A stretch of 64,000 nucleotides of DNA, taken from assembly GCF_052857255.1 (NCBI RefSeq), contig NC_135498.1, forward strand, positions 83,538,639 through 83,602,638, in the 5' to 3' direction. Origin of the DNA: Amblyomma americanum (lineage: Eukaryota; Arthropoda; Arachnida; Ixodida; Ixodidae). The translations under genes were made by a program, and so were the position numbers. Shown here one piece after another: positions 12,801 to 24,800 of the stretch. Position 1 is the first letter of the stretch; each line of letters opens with the position of its first letter. A model generated the notes under the pieces. That model was not told the DNA's origin. It ran no database searches and was given only the letters and a program-made list of their open reading frames with translations.

Positions 12801-15800
12801 AGGTCACCTTCCCCTCACTGACACTTTTAGGGGCCGGTAAGCTCACAAATTTTCCGGGAACTCCTGGCCGTCCATCCTGTCAACTGACTCTTACTTACTC
12901 TAGCAATGTCCGGTAAACGCAAGCATTGTGAGAATAGGTAAACTACCACCGCATGCAAACTTTCTGAAATCAGCTACGCGTGCAAGCTTGAAACGCTAAT
13001 TTGAGTTGTCGGTATGCATGAAAAGGGAATTTGTAACGTTATCGACATGCTTTGCGAGCGTGTGCTCTTGTCCTCTTGCACCACGCCTGGTTGATGTCTG
13101 CGCGGCATTAACAATACGAACATTATAATCCTCACAACCTGTAATCCCTACAGTCAACACCTGTAGTAAGTATTCATCTTGATGGTCATCAGCACTGTAA
13201 CACGAATTGCGACTGTGACCAGCGTATTTTGTTGCGCCGTGTTTTGTTTGATGTATGGTTTTTGCCTGTTTTTCAGTCTGGTGACTCTGATGTATAGTTT
13301 TATACGCTGGAGATACTGACACCCACCATTTGTTGTCACTCAGTATACGCTTCGTAGCAGCCCTTTAAAAACGTTGTTTTTAAGAGAAGTTCATTTTAGT
13401 AAATGGGTTGCTATTTTTGTAATGTCCTTTTGAACAACGCTTTATGCACTCGATCGTCGCTCCGCAAGTGGTGTTTCTATATTTGATTCCTAATAGCACA
13501 GTTCCGTTTTTTTCTTCTCGCGGAACGCTTCTCTCTGTGCATTTGTGACCGTTTATTCGTCCCGAATTTCTCGTCCTGCCTTCACCCCGCCATTGCTTAC
13601 TAGCTTCTTTGCCTGTTCTTTTTTTTTTTGGGTGCACATGACCGCACCTTCTCTCATTGGGACTGTTATCACGCTTGCTTGGAAAACAACAAAAATCTTA
13701 CTCAGGCTCTTTTCTTGAATGACCGTGAGAAGACCTTCAAATCACAGTCTGTACGCATCATTTAAGTCAGCTCGTAAGGGGTGTCATTTCCTGTCGCTCT
13801 ATGTGCTGCGTGCAGCCAATATGTACAGTCACCAAATCAGCTAAATGGTACTTGTCCAGCATAACCCGGCCTGGGAACACCACAGGTGCGCCACACTTTC
13901 TGGAAATGTTTGTGATCCAGTTTAAGAGCTGGTGAAAACTAGGCATCGCGACGTGTCGCTGCAGCGAACGTTAGTTTTCTGCCTACTTTTTCCGCCCACC
14001 GAACCTTACATAACGAACTTGGCTTTCCAACACTGACGCTACAATATCCCACGACAAACCAGCCTTCTGCGAATGCCTTACTTTTAAATGGGGACTGTGA
14101 CGAGCCTGATGCTGACAAGACTTACATGACGTGCCCCTGAACAGACACGTAACAGCTCACTTCCGAGTTTTCTCTGGAGCAAAGCAGTGCCCAAACCGAG
14201 TGTCTGCGTGTGTATGGCCAATTTTGACAATATCACGGACAGTAATGGGCGGCAGAAGTCCGAGACAATTAAATCCTTGAGCTATTTGAAAGTTTTGCTT
14301 GCGAAACTCCAAAAGCCGCCGTGTTCTCGGCCGTGGATGCTTTCCGAAGTGCAAGGAGTTCAGAAATATGAAGAACGCGGAAGCCAAAATAGTTGGCCAT
14401 TCTGAGCATTCTTTTCGCCTTTGGAACATTTTCTGACGCTTCCGTTGGGTGTCGAGCATTTATCGCGCCTTACGCCGGAGAAGCTCGCAAAGCAATTTAA
14501 GACGGACATCTAGAGCTTAGTTACTCATCTTGGGGTTAAATCTTACATCCCAAGCTAGCAGTGGAGTGTGATGGCAGAATAGTAGACAGTGAACCTAATT
14601 ATGCTTACCGCCCATTTACTTGTGCGTCCTTCCGAAGAACGATATATTTTAGAGCATGTGAACGCTTTGTACTTGCTCTTCCAGAAATTGTCCAAGTTGT
14701 GTTTGAAAGTTTCCGTTGATACCAGGCCAAGAGACTAATGGGACCAACAGTATTGACCGAGAAGTGATGTAATGCTTAGCTCCTTATACCAGTGAAATAT
14801 TTACGCGGCGGATGTGTGAGGGCAAATACCGTTGATTCGCCCAGTGCACCTGACGCTTCGCGTACAATGTTCCAAGGACATGATGCTCACAAAAGACGAC
14901 GTGGTTGAGCTTGGTGAAGTGAACGCGTATAGAGTGGGTACGTGTAAACGTTGGCACGATTACTTATAGTAAGCTCTGACAGATTCACAACCGAAAACTT
15001 GAAAACCCAACGTTTCGGGCACGGCTGAGCTCCTCCTTCAGGGGTGACCGGGGGCAGGAGCTATTTGTTGAAGATGTTTTAGAGTTTATTATAAAGTAAT
15101 CAAACCCAACTGGACAGACAAATCAGTCAACATATCTTGATTTAAGGCCCGATCACTGCGCTCACGCTCAGTGGTCCGGGATTTTTCCACAGCAAGACAC
15201 TCCTTGCTGTTCAAGTTTGTGAATATCTTGGTACGAAAATCTCGTGCAGGGTGGCCATCACGTACGAAAGACAGCGGGGACGAAAAGTAGGCATGCCGTG
15301 AGAAGTGTGGAATAAACTAACGATCCCACCATTGCCAAAAATATGGACTCTATGCATCATAACGAATACACGGAAAAGAGAGCCGAGGTCCTAGAGAAGA
15401 GCCTCCGAAATTCAAAGGACGTGGTCTACCCTCACGCAGCCGACCGAGGCAACGGCAGGATGACTTGTCGCACTCTGTCAACACGGACAAGACACAGATG
15501 GCAGAAGAAACTGCCATAGCGTTAGGCATAACACGCACAACTGCTCTGACCATAGTTATGATTTAATATCGGCAGTGCTGAGTCTGGCCACAGGGATAAT
15601 CACTCCCGAAGCGAGACGAATCCTGCAGACGATCACAGAAAGTATACATATGCAGGGTCTCTGGACCCCCGCACACGCCTCCCTAGCTCGGAACGAAACG
15701 GCCCACGAACTAGCTGGAGGTCTCGCATGCCGAGCGGGAGGGTTGGTATAAGTCTACACTGAGCGCGGCTTCCTATGGTCCTACAGAGATAGCCTGTCAT

Positions 15801-18800
15801 CAACTCTCTCAGTAAAAGTCAGGCCGCCAACTGGCGTCGCCTGCAAACACATCCCCAGTCCGGCTATGTGGTATGTGGAGGGTCATATACCCGAAAAGCT
15901 CGACCATAAAATATGGAAATGTGCTGCGGATCCCGTTGGGGTACCATGAATAGTCTAAGGACCAGCGGGAGACTCATCTATTCAGTTCCTACCCGGAGAC
16001 TTAAGCAAGGATCATACAAGTGGCAAAAGACGCCGCTAGCGCGTACGGGATACTGGCTGCCGTCTAAAGCAGGAGGGTAAACTGCACAGTGTGGAAATGA
16101 TGTTACTGATGATGATGCTCCTGCCGCGGTACCTGTCTTTTTTACATGGGAATGCGACGAAGCAGGCTAAAGTGAAAAGGCGGTCTCTGTACTTTGAACC
16201 TTATGGCGTATTTTGCTGTAAGTGTGCAGAGGGAAGTGATTAGCCCTACACAACCAACATTGACTAAGAGGACCAGCCGCTGCGTCAAAGCTTTGCAAAT
16301 GTTACGCTCAAAAAAATCATTTGCGTACCGTGTCTGTATAGCTTAGTGTAAACGCCAATAAAATGTGACTGTATGCACAGGACAGTATGTGAAGCAGCAG
16401 TCACTTCATCGCTGGGGTCTACTTTAAGTGTGCTGTAGTCGTTCACAGACTTTGGGAACCTAGCTTTTTCTCCGACGTCGGTTCTACTCAAGATACTGCT
16501 CAAGGCTACCCGCTTGCGTGTAGCCTCTGCAGAGCAGGTAGAATAAAAGAAGTCGTTATTGTTTTAGTGAGAATTGCTGAGGGCGCTGCGTTCGTGACAT
16601 CCAAGTAGCAAGGGTCAGCAACGAGTCTTCACAAAAAAGTGCCAGTCTGACGTGCGAGGCTACACAACGATTGACCGCGGTGAAGTGTAGCGTTAGTCCT
16701 GCTCGTGATGTTAGGGTGAGCATCACACCGCTCTCCTCTCCCACCGAGCTTTGCTCTGTCCAGATTCACTCCTGCCGTGTAGGCTGGCTTTTGGCGGATG
16801 CGGAGGTGTTTTAGATTCCTGCGTTGGCTGCCTAACGTGCCTGGATCCGTGGGTCCGTGAGACGTAGTTTAATGCTGTCTAAGAGGCCAAACTCGCGGAG
16901 GAGAAAGTCGCGAAGGAGAAGCGGTCCCTTTTGGGGGTTAAAATAAACTCGGAGTGTCGAGGTTATAGCTCTTGACCAAACCAATCTGTTCCGGGTATAA
17001 CGCGTCAGCTCTCTTATCAAGCTCACATAACACTCCGTCTAGCTTGCCTACTGGACCATGTGGTGTGCCGCCTTGCGAACTCCAGTTTTTTGTGCAATTC
17101 AGGCGGAAGTCAGGAGCTTTGTTGGAGAGCATCACTCCTACGTGACGCCGACACGAGCGAATGCTGCCCAATTATGGCAGTCAGAGAGGCTTCTTGGAAG
17201 GCCTGGTGGGCTCTCCATCGAGCGGCTGAGTAACAGTGCTGCACGAATTGATGACTGGCGACAAATATTTATTTCAGAGGCAACACGCGTATATACAACT
17301 ATATACAGATGAAGATACAGGGCCGCACCTTGCCAGTCTTTTTAACAGTAATGTATTTCCCATACCGACGTCTTAGAACACGACCTTGTACGCGACAAAA
17401 CGTTAAAAGCACCAGTGCAGAAAGCAGCCTCACTTTTGGGAACTTAAGAACTAATGCAGAGGGATTTTCGAAAGAAAATATAAAATGTGACCGATTCATT
17501 CATGAAGCACTTTATGACGAAGTGTGTTAGAGAAGACGACGAAATTATAGCAATATTTTCGAGACACGGTAGCCGGTATTAGTTAGGAATGCTGGCTGCA
17601 AAATATGTAATGTCGAGTCGCATTGGTCGCTCTGAAGCAGGTTGGAAAATCTACGCAAGAGCAATGAAATATGGAAAAGAATTACCGATTCTTGATCACC
17701 CAGCGAGAGACAAACATGAAACGGTATAGCGCTTGGAGGATATTGTACGCGCAACCGATGCCTGGTGTGCCGTGGGAATTTCCTTTAAAAACTTGGGATT
17801 TAATTGACGCATCACGATGAAACTGAAAAGCTGCTAATTAAAATCCAAGAAGTGCGTTTTCTTAGACACTATGGTGAATATTAAGCAAGAATGACGGCAT
17901 CGAATTCATAGCTGCATTTCTAAGCACAACTCACAATCCGAATTGTCGTGTGTCATGGCTTTAATCTAGCCAGTTATATTCTGTCCTTCGTGAGGCGGCT
18001 TAACACTATCCTCTAAAGCATGCACGTCTTGTGTCCGTTTCTGTAGCGTTGCGAGCTACTCCGCCTCTTATAATTTTTCAAGGCAACATGGCTAGATACG
18101 TGATTTGAAAAAAATTCATATGAACCATTTAAAGTGGAGAGGAGGTTTTTGGTTATATCTCCAACGGCATTAGAAAAATGTAAACTTGCTCCGGTGGTTC
18201 AGAAATAGGTGGCATACTACCCTTGAGGTTGTGGATAATTCCTACTCTACCCCACGACTCACATAAGTACACTGCGTCACGGAGTGACCCACTACGAAAG
18301 TACCAGACAAACAAGCCACACAGCCCGGAAAAAAGCAGTAAAGGCATTCTCTGCGACGAGCTTGAAATATTGCTCGAGATTAATGCCGATTCAGCCTAAT
18401 GCCTAGTTTTCCATTTGAGTTCAACTCGCATTCGCCCCTTTGCGGTCGCTTTCATTGCCGGTTGTACTTCTACAGTAAACCTGATATGTGTAAGCATCAC
18501 GAGTGCACGATCAAATCAAAATGTATTTGTAGAGTTTGTAACCCTCATTTTGAGCGAGCAATTCTCGTGGCTCCACAAAGGGTTGAAGCGGCAAATCAGG
18601 CGCCCTTGCCGGGAGCGGGCCATTCCTATTACTGACGTAGATGGCAGGCCTGCGCAGGTCCCCGGCGTGCTCCCTCACGGAAAGTGTGGTGACGAAGGGT
18701 GCTGCCAGGTCTCGTAACTGCGCCATCAACGCAGCGGCCACATTTACGGGCTGGTGCGTGGGCAGGGGCCACAGGGACAGACCAACGGACGAGAGGAGCC

Positions 18801-21800
18801 GGCGCACGTCGACGAACAGTGAGGGCCGGCGTCCTGCAAGAACCCCGCACAGAGTTTGCGGCCTTGTTGGAAGTATTTTACGACTGTCTTAGAGGAGACG
18901 TTTGAGGAACGCAGGCGTTTTAAGATTTATTGCCATCGATGTTGACTTCATGCTATGGTGCACACTCGCCAGACGAAATAATGCTAGACGACGTTCGCAC
19001 TAAACGTTCATTTTGTCGCTTGTGGAACGCAATCCTATAATGACCACCCAATAACTTGCCTTGCCACTGTATTTAGTCGCCGCACAGAGACCACATACGC
19101 TGCGCCGAATGATAGGATGCATGCGTGCGTGTGCATACAAAAACATTGAGGTCAGTGTTTATTTGCGTACGTAGACAAACATACAATGTATATGGCTCTG
19201 CTTGAACAGATTCTGCTTGAGCCGTGTAGTGTGCATTTACGACACCCCCTAGGCTGGAAGTTTTTGTAGATTGGAAAAAGATTTATTCTCACACCTGACG
19301 ACTTTCGTAGGCCCATAGGCGATTTATGTGGCCGAATGTACCATTCGAATGAAGCCCCGCAGCCTGGTAACTTTTCACAAAACGAGTGCATATTCACACG
19401 CGAAAATATTTTGCGGAAGGATGTAAGGATGCATACAAAAGTAAATTTTTTGAAAACGGCCACAGAAAAATAACGCAGAAAGTGGACTCCAAAGCATACT
19501 TCAAAACAGGCGACATAACCACAAGGCGCTGACTAAAATGTGAACATTTATGAACTGAAGTGACCATGGTGGCTCATGGGATTGCATTCTCTAATTCAAC
19601 AGTATCTCCAACCGCAAGGGCTAAGGGATGATATGACCAGGATGATCATCAACATGATCTGAGACAATCAAAAGAGAGGATTTATGTAAGAGCTCCTTGT
19701 GTGATCCTGTTGCAGAACAAAATTAGAACACTTTGTGCAACCAGGTGGCCAGGAACGCTCTTCTCCTCTCTTGGCCTTTCCTTGGTATTCGTACCAAAAA
19801 CATCTCCACCAGTGATTCCATGTGTTTGTTTCCTGCTATTAGCACCTTCCACCTAAGTCTTTATTCATGTGATTACTTTTAATGCGAAAGCATTAAAATT
19901 TATCACACGGATAAAGATCACATCAATTAAAAGTCTGCTCTGATGACAGGTCCGGTCATAAGAGCCTGTCGGGACGAAATAGACCATTCGAGAAAATAAA
20001 TTCGCTGGCACTGCGGTTCAAACTCAGGCCCTCTTTGTGTCAGGCGGGTGGGCGCGCAACGCATACGACACGAACGGCCGTTGGTTGAAACACATTAGAG
20101 GGGCACGAAGTAAACGTGGTGTGGTTTGCACATCAGTAAATTGCGTTGGGCATGTGTACTGGCGTTAGAGAACGATGACTTGCAAAAACGTTGCAGATGT
20201 CATCCAACGGCAACTTGATGAGTGTCACGGGACAACAATGACTTGCAAAACGTTACCGATGTCATCCAAGGGCCACGTGATAAGTTGCACGTGACAACGA
20301 TGACTTGAAAAAAAGGCCGCTATCGTCAGGAAGACGTACGTTAAGTAACGAGCGTTAGCTTTATTTCCACGCATAAAACGAAAGACTTTCCGCATCCAGC
20401 GAGGCCAGTGAAGAAAACCGTGAGTGGTTCGGAAAAGTAAAATAACTTTTCCACCTAGCGGTGCGTTCGACATCTAGCGCCATCTATCACAGCAATTACG
20501 ATGCACGTCTACCCGTTGTCGAGTTACATCCCCTCAAGATATGTCCCAAACGGATACCGGGTTCGAACCCGACCGCGGCGGCCGCGTTTCGATGGAGGCG
20601 AAACGCTAAGGTGCCCGTGTGTTGTGCGATGTCAGTGCGCGTTAAAGAAACCCAGGTGGTCTAAGTTAGTCCGGAGACCTCCACTACAGCACCTCTTTCT
20701 TCCTTTCTTCTTTCACTCCCTCCTTTATTCCTTCCCTTACGGCGCACATAACGTGTCCGCCTATATGTGAGACATACACTGCGCCATTTCCTTTCCCCAA
20801 AAACTACTTTTCATTTTTTTCGTTTGGGGTCAAGGTGGGCCTAAAATTCGCCTTGCGGTGTGATATGGTAATCCTTCAATTAGTAATTGCATGTATAAAA
20901 TCTTTCCTTTTTATTTAATTGTGGCTTTATTCCTGCACCACAACCCATAGGGCTTTATTTGCCTACCAAATTCGGTACACAACTATCCCCGAATAGGTGC
21001 CTCTTGTCGCCGGAGTATATATAGTGGAACGAATGTCTACATGGTAGATGGCGTTACAAGTCTCAATGAAAGATGTGCTTGCTGTTTTCCACTTGTTGCG
21101 ACAGATGGCGCTGTAATCTCATGGCGGTAGCAGACCAACCAAATCTCGAAACTTCATGAATAGTTACTACCACACATGGCGCTGTGATCTCAGGTTGGTA
21201 GCAGACACTACGAAATCTCGCAACATGATGAGTAAAAGCTAGCCCTCTTAAAAGCTGACGTTCAGACGGAAATGCTGCGGACAGGAGTGCTCTCCGATTG
21301 TTCTTTTACGCCGCATATCTTCTCTAGTGCACCCTTTTCTCCTCTCTGAGCAGCAGCATGGGTTTGTCACCTTTTTTTAACTGCGAAAAAGGTGTCTTTT
21401 TGTTACGTACACCTTGCATGGTACTCCGCCCCCCTCCGCCTCCACCGCCAGCAGCGAATCTGATGTCCTTTGAGGAGAAGTCTCCAGCCTAAACGAGGAG
21501 CCTCCTTCCTTCACCTTCCTCCTTCAGTTAGACGCCCTCCTGAACTTCACCCTAGCAAGGCCCACCTACCCACCCGCCGCTGCCCTTGATACAGAGCCTT
21601 ATTGACCCCCATTCGAAGGCGTGCCTTTGGACTCGCCGACGTGGCTCAGGGGTCATGACATTCGGAGCCTTAGTACGTGACCGCGGATCGAAACCCAGCG
21701 CGCCGGCTGCCTTTCTGTGAAGGTGAATGACAGGAGGCTTAAGGGCCCTGTCTAAAATTCTCACGTAGTCAAAATTAACCCGGAGCCTTGGACTATAACG

Positions 21801-24800
21801 TGCGCGTCTTTCTTTCTGGCTCATTTTAACGCGATAGCGTTGGAGCGCGTCTCGAAGAAAATCCGGTGTGGTTGTCGGCGCCGTCGTTGACCGTGAAGAA
21901 AAAATCCGCAAAGAACCCCCAGAAAAGCAACCTATAAAGCAGCTGGTCCACTTAGGCGGCGTAACACTGTGGCGCAAGCCCAACCTTCCTACCGGATGGT
22001 AAGGAAACGTCGCACCGTGGCATGTGGCAGTTCAATAAATAATTGGCAACAAGAGGTTACTCGGGAAGAGCAACCTGTGTCGCACAAGCCCAACCGGTGG
22101 CGGCACCTGCCATCGCAAGGCAGTGGTGCATCGCTGAACCGCTGCAGCACTGAGCCAGAAGTGGTGTGAGAACTCGCAGGGTTCTCTGGATGTTAAGTAG
22201 AGAGTGAAAAATTCTGCATATATAGGCAATAATCCATTAACCGTCTCTAGCCATATTTTAAAGTGGAGCTTAAGCGACTCCTCCTGTTTTTTCTCCCTCC
22301 CTTTGCCCTTCTCAAGTAGCCGAAAATTACTGCACATCTGAGTTTTTGATAAACCATTCTAATTGAAATGTTGCTAGCGCCTAAGTTTTATTTCTCGCTC
22401 AGGCATCATTTATGACACTTCACATTAAATCAAAGTAGTGAACGGAAAAAAACCGGTACAAGAGTCTGTTCTGGACTATGTTTTTCGTTATCCACTTCAA
22501 TTGTGTGCCACTACGAAAAGACAAGAAGGTCACGTACCTCCATCGAGGCACGAACGGAAGAGCAGCGAAGAGACGTTGCTGGCCGGGTGTCTCAGGGCCT
22601 CCTCTGATCCCAGGACTTCGGCCAATCCCAACAGCCGGCTGGTCAGGGCATCGTTCACGCTCCACGACTGCTGCTTGGACAGGTCTACCCCCTGTGTCAT
22701 TATAAGGTGCGCACTTTTTGCCGTACAGGGACAAGAACCCCTGAAGAAGACACCGCTGTACTCAGAACGCCTGACGATGCTCGAGGAGCATTCATCAAAT
22801 CTGGCAGCAGCACCAAATGAATAGCTCCTGCTACTGCGTAGGAAAAGATGGCGAAGCCAGCAAATAGAACCTTGCTTCACGCTAGAATGACAACTCTGGC
22901 AAGCTTACTGTTTTTGTGGGAGAGGTACTTCAGTTCCAAAGTTCGGGGCATCCGAGACAAGCAGCAGCGCCTCACTAGAGATAACTGTAGGAGGACATCA
23001 AATCAAGGAAGTACCCACCATAAGAATTTTCGGGATGCTCATTCAGAGCAACGGCAAGAATAAAGAAACAATCGGCAAACTGACCACCACCGTCAATCAA
23101 ACCACCCGGCTCAAACGACGAATAGTCAATAAGAGACGCGGCATGAGAGAGAACGACCTCTGCCGACTGATGCAGGCATTCGTCCTCAGTAGGTTCATGT
23201 GCACTCTACCGTACCTGCACTCTATCAAGCGGAGAAGATCAAGATAGAATGCCTCATCCGTAACGCTTACAAGACAGCGCTCAGTCTTCCGAAAAACACG
23301 CCTACGCACAGTATGCTAGCCCTTGCTATGCACAACAGACTACCCGAACTGTGTGACGCACACCTCACCTCTCAACACGCACGCCACACGCGATCCAAGG
23401 CAGGTAGGGCCATCGTGCACCGTATGAAGATCAACGCCGAACCTCTAACCGAATACTCGGAATAACTCCTCCCCGAAGTACACAAAATGCTCACTGTCAA
23501 ACCCCTACCCAAGAACATGCACCCTGCGCACCACTAGCGAAGGTGCAAGGCATGAGCCCGCGCCTTACACGCCAAATAGAAGGACTACCCCGCGGCCGCT
23601 TACGTGGACGCGGTGGAATATCTAACACCACACAAAGCGTACGCGATAGGCGCAGTGACCGAGACCGGGTCGCCCCTAACAGCCGCCATGAAGTACACCG
23701 CATCCTGCGAGACCGCGGAGGAAGCGGCAATTGCATTAGCCATATAGCCAACACCTTGGCGGACATTATGATCAGCGATTCAAAAGCAGCCATAGACAAC
23801 TTTGCGAGGGGCCGCGTCTCCCTCATCTCCCTCCAAATCTTCAGAAGTACCCACCCCACACCCACAGGAGAGATAGAGCTGTTATGGGTTCTGACCCGCT
23901 CGAGCAACCCGGAGAATAAGGCAGCCCACGATAACGCATTAGGTTTCGTCGGACGGGCAGTGGGCTCCTCTGACCCGAGTTTCTCGAAGGATGGCCTGAA
24001 CTCGTTTTACGACATAACACACCACTTTCGCCTGTAAAGACGCACCTACCCTGCGCCACATAAATCGCTCACACAAGACCCAGGAGACTACCTGGCCTCG
24101 CTTGCAAACTCATTCCCACCCACACCCGGTTGTACTTTCGCTCATGTACCCCGGGCAATACTCCCCCCCCCCCCCCCCCCCCCCCCCAGTGTAACAAGAG
24201 CGGTGACAGAGCCACATTAGACCACAACCTGTGGAACTGTCCGGAGGATCCGCATGCCCCCGAACCTAATTCAGGTCCCAACTTCCGAGCAGTGGGAGGC
24301 CATGCTGCTCAGCCCCGACACGGAGACACAACTCTGGGCAGTGGAGCGAGCCAACGAGGTCGCCGTAAGCCAAGGGCTAACGGCCATTTAGCGCGACCGA
24401 GACCTCACCTTAAGCCACTTTCTGCCGGCGAATAAATGTTTTCCAATAAAAAGAAATCGGGGGCGTCTGTGCAACACTTGCATTCTATTGCACTGAATTC
24501 AGGCGCGGGCAGGAAACAGGAGTAAGGTCAATTCAATAAATGGTCTTTGCATGCACCACAAGAGGCACGTGAATTAGCGAACGGCCAGGAGGGCAAACAC
24601 TTGTACCGTAGCGCCTAGGCTTTATCTTGTGTCAGATAATGAGTTCAGGATCGTAGATATCACAAGGACATTAAATAAAAGATCATATACACCAAAAGGG
24701 AACCCTAGAGAGTCAAAACTTGTAGGGCACAGACTGGCACAAGTATTCTACATTTCGGTACCCAAGCAACCATTGCGCCGTTCAAAAGCCAGAGACTTGA

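Larger units (their letters stand above)
7994..18636 (-). other. Large intron of the M13 gene
   Basis: Contains the SINE at 10.8 kb, the tandem repeat at 9.9 kb, the Ruka copy at 12.5 kb, the Penelope-type repeat at 15.0 kb and the LINE at 15.3-16.1 kb. A 161-codon minus-strand open frame at 9092-9577 and a coding-like but interrupted stretch at 13.8-14.9 kb remain unassigned. Confidence 0.6.
18834..22537 (-). other. Intron of the M13 gene
   Basis: Holds the hairpin repeat at 19.88 kb, tandem repeat at 20.2 kb, Ruka copy at 20.55 kb, dispersed repeat at 21.05 kb, possible SINE at 21.6 kb and the second AGGTTACTC hairpin at 22.05 kb. Nothing else is recognised. Confidence 0.6.

Noticed and set aside
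22420..22880. Plus-strand frames over 22.4-22.8 kb
   Set aside because: They are antisense shadows of the M13 exon at 22691-22538.
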